From positions 5,703,501 to 5,767,500 of the forward strand of contig NC_064047.1 of the NCBI RefSeq assembly GCF_932526225.1: a stretch of DNA of 64,000 nucleotides, read 5' to 3'. The notes beneath the pieces were generated by a model. It had not been told where the DNA came from. It made no database searches and worked only from the letters and a program-made list of their open reading frames with translations. This DNA is from Nematostella vectensis. Taxonomy: Eukaryota; Cnidaria; Anthozoa; Actiniaria; Edwardsiidae. Made by a program: the position numbers and the translations under genes. Shown in pieces: positions 27,325 through 39,037 of the stretch; the first letter of the stretch is position 1, and every line of letters starts with the position of its first letter.

Positions 27325-28293
27325 TCAGGGTCCTAGATTGACCAAAGAACTTTCCACACTACCACATTTGTGTGGTGTCTGTCTTGAGTGAATAAATTGG
27401 TGTCTTCTAAGATCTCCTAATAGAGTAAAACACTTTCCACATTGATCACATTGGTGTGGCTTTTGTGAGTAAGTTATTAGGTGTCTTTTCAGGGATTCAG
27501 ATCGAGTAAAGCGCTTGCCACATTGATCACATCGGTGTGGTTTCTGTCCTGAGTGAGTTATTAAGTGTAATTTAAGGTGTCTAGATAGAGTAAAGCGCTT
27601 TCCACATTCATCACATTGGTGAGGTTTCTGTCCTGCATGAGTTATTAAGTGTACTTTAAGGTTTCCTGATCGAGTAAAGCGCTTGCCACATTGATCACAT
27701 TGGTGTGGTTTCTGTCCTGTGTGAGTTATCAAGTGTTCTTTAAGGTGTCCAGATAGAGTAAAGCACTTGCCACATTCATCACATTGGTGTGGTTTTTGCC
27801 CTGAGTGAATTAATTGGTGTGTTTTCAGGGTTCTAGATTGACCAAAGCACTTGCCACATTCATCACATTGGTGTGGTTTCTGTCCTGAGTGAATCAATAG
27901 GTGTGTTTTCAGGGTTCCAGGTTGACCAAAGCACTTGCCACATTCATCACATTTGTGTGGTTTCTGTCCTGAGTGAGTTCTTAGGTGTACTTTAAGGTTT
28001 CCAGATCGAGTAAAGCACTTGCCACATTGATCACATTGGTGTGGTTTCTGCCCTGTGTGAGTTATCAAGTGTTCTTTAAGGTGTCCAGATCGACCAAAGT
28101 TTTTCCCACATTCATCACATTCGTGTGGTTTGTTTTGCAGTTTACGTCTTACTTTATTTACGATGCTACTCAAATCAAAAAACTCTTGTTCTGCATCTTG
28201 ATTTGGTTGGTAGATAAAAGTTTGCTGTGTATCAGAGGACTTGGGTTCTTCCTTTATAGAACTAGAGATTTGATGTATTCTTGTATCACCCAT
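27325..28293 (-). CDS. C2H2 zinc-finger protein A, 3' end broken
   Basis: 322 codons from ATG at 28291-28293. The N-terminal ~55 residues are acidic/polar with an IKEEP phrase (a sumoylation-type motif) and a helix-forming FFDLSSIVNKV. Then come tandem fingers of 28 residues with C-x2-C-x12-H-x3-H and the TGQKPH/SGQKPH linker: seven intact, an eighth with its last His changed to Tyr and a residue lost, a ninth intact, and a tenth broken after its first Cys by a frameshift leading to the stop. Such proteins bind DNA in the nucleus; target unknown. The paralogue at 51770-53065 shares the N terminus. The 83-bp satellite follows directly. Confidence 0.85.
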   Translation of the reverse strand: MGDTRIHQISSSIKEEPKSSDTQQTFIYQPNQDAEQEFFDLSSIVNKVRRKLQNKPHECDECGKNFGRSGHLKEHLITHTGQKPHQCDQCGKCFTRSGNLKVHLRTHSGQKPHKCDECGKCFGQPGTLKTHLLIHSGQKPHQCDECGKCFGQSRTLKTHQLIHSGQKPHQCDECGKCFTLSGHLKEHLITHTGQKPHQCDQCGKRFTRSGNLKVHLITHAGQKPHQCDECGKRFTLSRHLKLHLITHSGQKPHRCDQCGKRFTRSESLKRHLITYSQKPHQCDQCGKCFTLLGDLRRHQFIHSRQTPHKCGSVESSLVNLGP

Positions 28294-29110
28294 ACTTTAA
28301 ATCAGTCTTGACAAACCATGCAATTAAGATCATAGAGGTATATCTTCTACCTGAAAGAAAGAAATGCTGTTTACAATTGTTACAACTATTCCACCTTGAC
28401 TATAATGACACACCAATAAAGTATGTGAAATATTTACAGATGTAAGACCCAACAGCAAATATTGGTGCTTTTGCATACAGTTGCATTTCTAATTTTTTTA
28501 TGTTTACATGTTGGTTTTTGCAATGTTAACCTTGTGTTTTTCCCTTATCTTTACCAAGTGTTTTTTTGTTGTTGTTCTATTGACCCGGGTTTTAGCTATG
28601 TTAACGCAGTGTCTTTCCTTATGTTTACCTGGTGTCTTTCCCTATGTTTACCCGGTGTTTTTAACTATGTTTACCTAGTGTCTTTCCCTAGCCCACATGT
28701 AAGCATGGGTAAAAAACCACTAAAGCACCTAGCTGCATATATTAGCCACCACTACTGCATCTAAGTCTGAAGTTATGCGTTGGCTAATAAATACAGATGG
28801 GGCTTAGGTAGTTTTACCCATGCTCACACAGGCTTGTTGCAAAGCTGGTTCACGAAAACCTTTGTCAAACGACTCTATTTACCTGGTGACTTTCCCTATG
28901 TTTAACCGGTGTTTTGATCTATATTTACCCGCATTTTTAATATGATTACCCATTGTTTTCGCTATGTTCACCCGGTGTTTTCGCTATGATCACGCGGGGT
29001 TTTCGCTATGTTCTCCTGGTTTTTATTTTGCTATACTTACCCGTTGTTTTTCGCTATGTTTACCCAGGGTTTTGTTATGTTCTACCGTTTTTTTAGCGAT
29101 ACTTACCCGT
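28294..29110. repeat. 5' flank of gene A and degenerate GTTTACCC repeat
   Basis: 28300-28460 matches the 5' flank of the other zinc-finger gene (53080-53230). From about 28490 a loose 20-24 bp unit, 'ctatgtttacccggtgtttt', repeats on the plus strand. ORFs here are repeat artefacts. Confidence 0.7.
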
Positions 29111-30030
29111 AGTAATATTATAACTTTATTCCCTCTGTACTTTACACAGTTTGAGTTAATAATTAAAGGGAAAATAAGAATAGTATTCATAGATCCGACA
29201 AGCGCACGAATAACCAATCAGAAAGCAGCAAATAGAAGCCAGCGAAGTGCAACCCAAATGTCCCACAAATTGTACAACATGTCAGATGAGGTCTGTGAAT
29301 CCTGCTCGGGATTATCTAAAATATAGACGTTTATAGGGGTTTTCCTGCGACTTGGGAAATAAAAGACGGCCACCTAACATGACAGAAATTGATTTGTTGT
29401 CCAAGTTTGGTGAAAATCTTGTAGAGAAGCATAGAAATAGATAACTACAAGTTTGGTTGTTGAATAGAAACTACCCGAATCCAGCTCGAAATACGAAAAC
29501 TTTGAAATAATAAGATAAAGCGGTGCTCTCTTCGGTAGGTACTATGTGTTTATGTGCTTTCATAGCTAATTTTGTCAACTTGCAGTGAGTTAAGTGCGGG
29601 AAAAAGTAGAAGAGAATTCCGAATTTGCTGTTAACGCCTGACTTTTAACTACAAGTTTTATCGGCAAATGTCAAGATTCACAGCAACAATACAAACGACA
29701 GTCTCATCATTCTTATATGTAATTAAAGTAACCTAGGATAACATCAAACACAAGTTTAATGGTAGGACTTACGCTGTTCTTGTATATGTGGTTTGTTTAT
29801 GCTTTTTGTTTTTCGTTTCTTTGCAGAAATTTTACGTGTTTTTTTGCAATTTGAGTCCCAACTCTACACTAAAATGGCCGGTCAAAGAAAACAGGACTAT
29901 CACTTTCTACGTTGACCGGAAGATGCTTATTTTGCTTGTGCAGATTCGCAGAAAAATATATCAAACCAATCTTTTTGCCGTCGATTACCGACTTTTTGTG
30001 GGACATTTGTGGGACCACTATACTCACCAC
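29111..30030. other. Spacer present only in duplication copy A
   Basis: No gene recognised. 29172-29224 is an inverted copy of 30556-30606 ('attcatagatccg' / 'cggatctatgaat'), suggesting remains of an inverted-repeat element. Confidence 0.4.
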
Positions 30031-31017
30031 TATACTCACCCGTTGTTTTTCGCTATGTTCACCCGGTGTTTTGGCTATGTTCATCCGAAACCGTTCACCC
30101 GCTGTTTAGCTTGCCGCCATCTTGTTTTGTCCTAGCCGCGTCTTTTTTCCCAGTTGTGGAAGCACGGGTGGCCTAGTGTGTTAGCGCGTTGGCCTCTCAC
30201 CGCTGTGGCCCAGGTTCGAATCCTGGCTCAAACTGGGGATTTTTTCCGGGTTCCTGCCTTGAATCGAATTTGTCACAAGTGAGTTGAAGTTATTCTCCCG
30301 TGTTTCCAGTCTTCTCGGATAAGGACACTAAACCGGAGGTCCCGTCTCTTCAAGCTGTACTATACTAAACCTGAACCGAAGGGACGTAAAAGAACCACTG
30401 GGGACGCAATAAACCCTCTGGCAGTGACCACCCCCAGTGACAGTGCTTAACACTGTCGATAAACAAATCGGCCTCCTAGTATTAGCGAAAGCTACTTATA
30501 GGAGTAATAAATCGAAGAATCGAAGAACCACATCGCTGTTATTGCACCAACCTTTTCCTGATTGGCTATTCGTGCGCGCGTGATTGACATGCCGGATCTA
30601 TGAATAGTACATTGAGTCTGGAATCCGGAATAACAAGTAGTTTTCGAGCAGGATTCCAGTTAAATATTTATTGTTGATTGAACTGTGAGAAGATGAGAAA
30701 TCAGTGAGGGATTAGGAGAGTTCTAGAGTATGCTCGCTATGTTTACCCAGGGTTTTTGTTATGTTCTACCGGATTTTTTTTTGGCGATACTTACACTTAC
30801 CCATTGTTTTTCGCTAAACTCAAGTTACTTACCCATTGTTTTTTGATATGTTTTTCCGGTGTTTTCGCCATGTTCTCCCGAGTTTTTTTGCTATACTCAC
30901 CCGTTGTTTTTCGCTATGTTCACCCGGTGTTTTGGCTATGTTCATCCGAAACCGTTCACCCGCTGTTTAGCTTGCCGCCATCTTGTTTTGTCCTAGCCGC
31001 GTCTTTTTTCCCAGTTC
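30031..31017. repeat. 125-bp direct repeats bounding a ~740-bp insertion
   Basis: 30031-30155 and 30893-31017 are nearly identical ('cacccgttgtttttcgctat' through 'ttttttcccagtt'). Between them lie the SINE and more GTTTACCC repeat. Only one copy is present at the paralogous site near 54180. Confidence 0.7.
30160..30520 (+). mobile_element. tRNA-derived SINE (tRNA-Glu-like head)
   Basis: The head at 30166-30236 has an A-box-like 'tggcctagtgtgttagcgcg', an anticodon-loop region CTCTCACC as in tRNA-Glu(CTC), and the B box GGTTCGAATCC. The body continues to a variable tail with 'aatcgaagaatcgaagaacc'. It is not a functional tRNA: the acceptor stem does not pair. Confidence 0.7.
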
Positions 31018-31067
31018 GCGCGCGGCCAGAACGTGAGGTCTACATCACAGGAAACCCACACCAGCTC

Positions 31068-31396
31068 GACAGTGCTGAAAAACGCAAGAATAGTTCCAGT
31101 ACCGCGCGGTTAAACCAGCCTTTTAGTTTTGAAATGGCGGCGTTTTACCGGCCAACTGTCACATTTTGGCGAATGCTAAGAAAACTAGACCAAACATAAG
31201 GCTATAATTTTCTTTATGATTCCCTCATTATCACACATATCTGTCATCTTTTGTACAGTATGGTTTTAATGCTGTACAGTAAGTCAAAACAGCGAACGAA
31301 GTCAGCCTTTCGTACCTTTACTCGAACGATTCAACACTGAGATTTTGTTTGTTTTCGCCAGAACACGCGCATGCGCATACGTTATTCAGCACTGTC
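31068..31396. mobile_element. MITE with 9-bp target-site duplication (Mutator-like)
   Basis: TIR GACAGTGCTGAA / TTCAGCACTGTC. The target duplication CACCAGCTC is perfect at 31059-31067 and 31397-31405. The paralogous site in copy B (near 54257) has no insertion and a single ACAACTC-like target. The 9-bp duplication fits Mutator-like elements. Confidence 0.85.
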
Positions 31397-31560
31397 CACC
31401 AGCTCATGTATTGTATGGTTTCCCGGTCCGAGTGGTCTACCTGTGGTTTTCGTTCGTGGATGTTTGTTTGTTATGTGCAACCACATACTAGCGAAACAAT
31501 TTGTTTAGAATGTTTGGGGGGCACAAAGCATTCATGGTTACCATGGTAAGGACTTCAAAA

Positions 31561-34500
31561 CAGAAATTACCTAAAGCCTTGCCAGCAACCGGCATCGTTC
31601 AGAGAACGAGCGATTAATATCTTTATACTATAACGAACCACCTTCTGGTGCTTTGTGTACTTTGTCTTACAGCATGCAAATTACTTGGCCGTCTTTTATA
31701 TAATTGGCACCAAGAAACCATGATATAAGAGAGCGAATCCCCGTGGCCCATGATGTCGTCCATGAAAGCTATTTTTAGATTGCGCGAGCTTGTCAACCAT
31801 AGCATCCATACATGGTTCGTCGCGCCATATTTGGTTATGGGCACCACAAGCTAGTACAATTTCACACCAAATTTTTTCCCTCTCCACTTCTTTACTTCGT
31901 TCGCTACCTGTTTTTATCCTTTTAGCTGCTCTTCAAGGCTCATGATCACAATGTTACTCATGATCACAATGCTACTAATGTTCAGTTATCTAAATGTCAT
32001 AGAAGTAATTGAACGGGAACACGTCGGTGAGACGGTGAATTTGGAGTTCATTCAAGATGCATCGTGCAGACTTCTAAAAGGTCTTTTCTCTGCAATTCGG
32101 TTAGATAGATTACCTAGGCATTCTCAGAGTCTATGTTATGTATTTTAATACAAGGAGGCCTTTATTTTTCTTTGATTTTTAACATTTTTAGATGAATGAA
32201 CTTCAATATTTCACGCAATGAAACCCTTGTCACTGGAATAAGATTTACTTCATTATAAAGACTTCAAATCTTTTATTTGTAATATCGGTGTGAATATAAT
32301 GGTATTAAGTTCTGGATGTATCTTTTTCATTAAAAGGGAATTGGAAGAGAATTGTGTTTTGTAAACACAGATTTATGATTGATTGTTGTGTTATAAGGTA
32401 ATGGTACCTATTATCGGACACTTTAGATTTACGCTAAAAAGTCTCGCGTACAAAACACAATTGAGTCTTAGGTTTTACAGCTAGAAATCACTGACTATTA
32501 AACATAATGATTCGACCAATTTATCAAAAATTCAATAGTTAAATTTGGGAGAAAACAATCGTTCGTAAGACGTGTTGTGAAGCCCTTTTATCGGATAGCT
32601 AGCCCTATTATCGGACACCCTAACCCTATTATCGGACAGCAGATTTCTTCTAAAAAAACAACGGGAAAATCATGCGAATCAGCAGTGAAAACTTTAACTA
32701 AAATCACGCACTTAATGCATTTCAATTCCTGGAAACGGTTGATTGGCCTCAGCGTACTCTTTGGAAGAACATTTTTACAGCGTTAATTAAAAAGGAGGGT
32801 ATTTTCGGTCAAAAAGATTTCCAAAACATCCTTTGCCGGATCACATTGCTCAAGATGTGATCGCGCGTAAGACTCATGTTGCTAGGAAACGTGAGCGCTA
32901 ACCAATCAGAGACGTATCTAAAAATAACTGCTTGTTCTAAAAATGGTTTTTACGGACGTCATCGCTGGAACATACTCTAATACGGGGGATTCGTTCTCTT
33001 ACATCATGGTCTCTTGTTGGCACCCAAGAGCAAGCCATCTCGAGGTTGATGACGTCATACCACTGCTGGACTACACTCTTTTTTATAAGAACCTTTTTTT
33101 ATAAGAACGTCCAGCCTGAGATTTCACCAAATCATACCTTTCAACCTCCGAAAATCTCAAGGCTCGAGATATCTTTTGGGGGAGGGGTGGGTTTAACCTT
33201 GCAGGCGTTATAGAAAGAGACGTATAGAAAGCTCGCACGAACAAATCCACTTATAGATCGCACGAAGGTGTTAGATAAAATGCGCTACGCAAGTGAATTA
33301 TTGTTTCAAATATTTACTGGGATACCTGTGGTATCCCAGTCGTAAAATGGAACTGTTTTTTTTTTATTTTTATGTTTTTATGTATGCTACATTAGCATAA
33401 TTTAGCATAAGTTAAAATCGAGGATGATTCAGCACGGGATTCGGGGATATTTTGGCGTGTTTTTACCGTGTAAGAGGTGTACAAAACAGGAATCTTCGCT
33501 AGGCTTACTAGTCCCGGTCATGTTCTTATCCCTGGAGGTTTTTAGAAGCTATTTCATCGGCGTTGGAGGCGGCTAAGTCGGTAAAAACATCTCACCACAG
33601 CAATCAACCATCAAAAGCAGGTGTGCTAGAAGTGGAGCAAACTGCAGAGAGCCGGCGAGAGTATTTGTCCCATGCTCTGTTGAGACTGACACAGAAGGTT
33701 TGTTGGGGCGGCTATACACTATAGGTGTATTTGATCGAGTTCTTCGCTTCTCTTTTGAGAACGGCTATTGGTGAGTATTAACTTAAAGTAAGGTAACTTA
33801 TTCAGATTACTATATCTGAAGTATATGCTCAACTTATTTTATCGTTATGTCGGGTGATTTCGGCTGATTAATTGGTGGAATGCTATATATATCTTAGCGT
33901 GGGCAGGTAACTGAGGCTGGCACAGAGTCGAGCAAAATAGCCGAGTGTCGCGGATAACAGCAACCATGTCAACAACACCAGCACCGCGTGGAACTAGTCA
34001 GTGATTGACAGTCTTAATTTAGGGAGAGCTAACTTGGGGGGTTTTTGTTGTTGTAGCAATGGCATTACACGGTGGTAACATCGGTAGTATAGTCCATTAT
34101 ATGGTGGGGCATTGGATCTGTTTATAGGGGCAGGTTCCCTTGTCAGTACAGTGTAGCACGATGTTACCTATATTAGGTGGCGGTGGCTGCCTGTGCGTGT
34201 TACCTACCTTACTGTCTGCCTGGGTACTATTATGTGTTATTGTATCGACTAGATCCAGGCTGGGGCAGCCAATTAGATACACAAACTAAAGTCACAGTCA
34301 GATTCTTGCATATGTGTTACTAGGTTATTATGTGTTATTAGGCGTGAACAATCAATGCTGCTGGCTCGTTCTAGTCCCAATTCCGAGCGAGCTAGGCGGT
34401 CCTTTGTTCCCTCCCCCTTCCCCCAGGGCGTTGCTGTAGTGGTCCTCAGGTCCGCCCTAGCCCCACCCAACAAGATCGTGCAAGGCGTCGCCATAAGACT

Positions 34501-35269
34501 CGTCAGCGTTATCTAGCGATCTCAGAGTTCGTTAGCTCCATCCAAATTCCAGCTAGCCCGTGATAGGACATCCGCCTCCCTTCCAGTGGGCTCATACAGA
34601 TGAAGGCGTTACAATAGGTAGGTGTGACTGTGCGAGGTGACCATGAGGCTAGTCAGGTCAACCTGAAGCCCCGAGGCGTGGCTGAGGGATCGTTAGGTCC
34701 ACCCGTAAGCCCTAGCCGGGTGAGCACAGGCAAGTCGAGCTATGTGTTTGGTTCACTCTGCCACCACCCCACACACACACACAAACACACACACTCGATT
34801 CATACGTGACCGTACCACAGGGATCCTTATGTCCGGGCCTGGTTGCAACCATCCACCATCCCCCCCTCCCCCCCTTACCACCGGCCCCAAGTCCTAGCCA
34901 GCAAGCTCTAGGTGTTAGGCGATGGGCGGTGTCATAGGTTCGCCCTCAGCATTGGCGAGCAATCGAGTCCAAGTGTGCACGGAACCGCCCCTTCCCCCAC
35001 CCCCCTTGATCCCCCCTGTACGTAAGTGTTTAGGGAACAGAATACGTCAGAAACTCTACGTAGCTTGGTGGACCGCCATAGTAACCGCCACAGGTATCCC
35101 GTACGCTCAACCGTGAACTATGTTAAATCAATTGCCATGTCAACTCTCGATAGATAGTTAGCCTTACCTCACAACACCGGAAGGGTAGAATACTGCAGTG
35201 TTCCCCTGCGGCGGGACGTGAGAACGCAAAAAGATCGAGTAGACACCACCATCCAGCCCCCATACAGAT
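31561..35269. other. Long stretch without a recognised gene
   Basis: 31696-31920 on minus has a short open stretch (REKIWCEIVLACGAHNQ) that looks protein-like but is unassigned and broken. 32400-32645 has four 'tattatcgga' direct repeats. 33072-33135 is the end of a MITE also found at 62971 and 63466. 33316-33340 is a perfect 11-bp-stem hairpin. 34360-35260 is a GC-richer degenerate repeat region with a (CA)n tract near 34770. Confidence 0.4.
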
Positions 35270-35625
35270 GTGACGACGGGCCAGGGCGGCCCTCAAGCCC
35301 ATGCGAGTGAGGGTGGGCCAGGGCGGCCATTAAGCCCATGCGAGTGAGGGCGGGCTAGGGCGGCCACTAAGCCCATGTGAGTGAGGGCGGGCCAGGGCGG
35401 CCACTAAGCCCATGCGAGTGAGGGCGGGCCAGGGCGGCCCTTAAGCCCATGCGAGAGAGGGCGGGCCAGGGCGGCCACTAAACCCATGCGAGTAAGGGCG
35501 GGCCAGGGTAGCCCTTAAGCCCATGCGATTGACGGCGGGCCAGGGCAGCCGTTAAGCTGCGAGTGAGGATGGGCCAGGGCAGCCGTTAAGCTGCGAGTGA
35601 GGATGGGCCAGGGCGGCCATTGAAG
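35270..35625. repeat. 37-bp GC-rich minisatellite
   Basis: About nine units of 'gagtgagggcgggccagggc' plus 'ggccactaagcccatgc'. Confidence 0.9.
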
Positions 35626-35663
35626 CCCATGCATCATATGCGTACACGCGTATATATGTCGAC

Positions 35664-37006
<1,343 letters not shown>

Positions 37007-37243
37007 CATAACGCAGCAAAGCAAGATTACCACCATAACGCAGCAAAGCAAGATTACCACCGACGCCGCAGTCATAACCGGCCTCGTCGCCGATATTGGC
37101 TGGGTTGGGCGCAAGGTCTTGCGCGAAGACTTCACCAAAGACCCCTCCGCGAACGCCATGAACTACGCAAAAATGACTGCCGCTGTTGCGGGTGCTGTCG
37201 CTTTGAAGGGTTACCTTGGGGACCAGAAGATCCTGCCCATGTA
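37007..37243 (+). CDS. Element protein 1, N terminus cut by the LINE junction
   Basis: Plus frame open from the junction to the double stop TAG TAG near 37242. About 60 residues, alternating acidic (DFTKDPSANAMNYAK) and a hydrophobic Ala/Val-rich segment (MTAAVAGAVAL), ending KILPM. It looks like a small membrane-associated structural protein. Its upstream part is replaced by a 27-bp tandem duplication ('cataacgcagcaaagcaag...', 37007-37061) and then the LINE. I do not recognise the family by name. Confidence 0.45.
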
Positions 37244-37321
37244 GTAGTGTACTACAAGTGTAGGCCACGTATTAGACTCGTGTTCACGTACACACAGCAC
37301 GTGAAACGTACACACTACTCG

Positions 37322-37747
37322 ATGGCCCCCATCGCAATTTTGGTTGGCGGCGCCGTCCTAAACGCGACTGCATTCGTTGGTGGCAACTACCTCGCAAAGT
37401 TCCTGTCGAACGATGAGAGCCCTGCCTTAGCTGAGAAGGAGAGGCACGACAAGGCCCTCGAGAAATACCAACGAGACTATGGACGCTACCAACAGCGGCG
37501 ACAAAAATCCTCGATTGGCAAGCGCAAAGTCACGAGAGAGGGGCCCTCGCAAAGCAAAACTTCACCGACACTGACTACGCGCTCAAACTCTACAACCAGA
37601 CCCGGCCAAAACAATCCCTGTAGTCGATGCGGGCTCCTGAGCTGTCCGACTACTACATCCCCAGAAAAGCGCAGAAAAACGCCGAGTTGGCGTACATTGG
37701 CGCCGGCGCTCTCGCCATCGGCTACACAGCCAGCCGCTTGCTATGAT
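37322..37747 (+). pseudogene. Element protein 2, frameshifted membrane-anchored protein
   Basis: ATG at 37322 starts a hydrophobic segment (IAILVGGAVLNATAFVGG), then a charged helix (EKYQRDYGRYQQRR). The frame shifts near 37530; a +1 frame continues, with an in-frame TAG near 37621, to a second hydrophobic segment (AYIGAGALAIGY) and a stop near 37746. Two membrane segments flank a charged middle. A short ORF follows at 37816-37948. Both lie upstream of the integrase on the same strand. Confidence 0.45.
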
Positions 37748-38097
37748 GCAGCTGCCGTTCCGGCGCTGCATCTAGGCGGCCTTTTTCCATACTGCGCGTA
37801 TACGTATACGTATAAGATGATTGCAGACCAGTTGTGGAGTGCTATGCACGAGTTAGCAGCCGCTGCTAAGCGAGTGACACCGATGGTGTCGTCGATGGGT
37901 GGGTTATGTAGCTTTGGTGACATTGCAAACCGAAGCCTCGAGTTGTAGCGCGCAGACAGGGAGTGCGTTAAGAGATTCGCCAATGTCGTTCTCCGAGGGC
38001 CTACCGACCTCAGAAAGACCGCCTCGGCACTACCCGAGCAGACGGCAACCGCCTGTTGGAGACTGATACACCTGTTACAGTACATTGCCGACACGTA

Positions 38098-39037
38098 ATG
38101 GCGGCGAAGCGCATGTCCGACGAAGAACTCGATGCGTTCCTTCGTCCTATATACTACGCCAGAGGTGGCTTCCAGGGAGTGACCGCTCTGCATGCCAAAC
38201 TCCCCAAGGGTTTAGCCTCCATAGATCGAGTGCACAAGTGGGTAAGCTCGCAGCCCGTCGGGGGCTACACACAGACACCCCCTCCTCCGACTACCTACGC
38301 CCACTTATCGGAGCAGAGCAAACCGTATCCACCAGTCGGACCTGCTATTCTTGCCAACCGACCGCGGGTACAAGTATGCCCTGACTGTCGTTAACGTTGC
38401 TTCACGATATAAAGCCGCCCGCCCACTGAGGACTGAGAGCGCGGCCGTCGTCTCCCGCAAACTCGCTGACATCTATGCAAAGGGACCTCTCACATAGCCT
38501 AAAGTCCTCATGGTTGATGACGGCACGGAGCTCAAGGGTGCTACCACAAAGCTCCTAACAGACCACGGGGTGGAGGTCCGACGGGCTGAGCCAGGGCACC
38601 ACAGGAGCCAAGCTTTCGCCGAGTCTTTCCATCGCTGGCTGGCACAGCGCCTATTTCGTGCGCAGTACTCGAAGGAGCTTGCATCCGGCGAAACAAACCG
38701 CGAGTGGGTTACTGCTTTGCCAATCGTCATCTCGGATATAAACGCAACGAAGACTCGCATGACTGGCTTTGCGCCTAAAGACGCCATAAAGCTGAGGCGT
38801 GTGCCTCTCAAAGCCGAAAAGCCCCCCTTAGAGGTCGGAACGGAGGTGTACATCGCCGTAAACGAGGAAGACCTCCAGGACAAGGGCCGACGGCGAGCGA
38901 CGGACCCGTGGTGGACAAGCAAGGCATACCCAATACTAAAGAGGGTTATGGAGCCCGGACAGCCAGTGTTGTATTACACGGCGTACTCTAAGCACGGCTT
39001 CACGCGTTCGCAGTTGCGTAGCGTCACGCTAGCGTGA
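38098..39037 (+). pseudogene. Retroviral-type DDE integrase of the mobile element
   Basis: ATG at 38098. An N-terminal helical part (about 38098-38280) is followed by a frameshift, then the catalytic core: first Asp in SDLLFLP (about 38338), second in MVDDGTE (about 38516), and Glu in AFAESF about 34 residues later, so the DD(34/35)E triad is present. A TAG at 38495-38497 interrupts the core. The C-terminal basic region runs to the TGA at 39035-39037. Closest in style to the integrases of Polinton-like and related self-synthesising DNA transposons and the transposon-derived F54H12.3 group; not followed by RT or RNase H, so not a retroelement pol. Confidence 0.75.

Larger units (their letters stand above)
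24822..31560. repeat. Segmental duplication, copy A
   Basis: Shares, in the same order and orientation with 48657-54420, the 'agaaagaaagcgctggatcc' start, the 32-bp minisatellite, the AT-rich unit, the zinc-finger gene with its 5' flank, the GTTTACCC repeat region and the 'ggccgcgtctt...tggttaccatgg' end. It starts around the stop codon of the LDLRAP1-like gene. Copy A has extra DNA (29.1-30.9 kb and the MITE at 31068). Confidence 0.8.

Noticed and set aside
28462-29326. Plus-strand Phe/Leu-rich ORFs
   Set aside because: Products of the GTTTACCC-type repeat; no conserved features.
30166-30236. Functional tRNA-Glu gene
   Set aside because: A and B boxes and the anticodon-loop region are present, but the acceptor stem does not pair and a SINE body follows.
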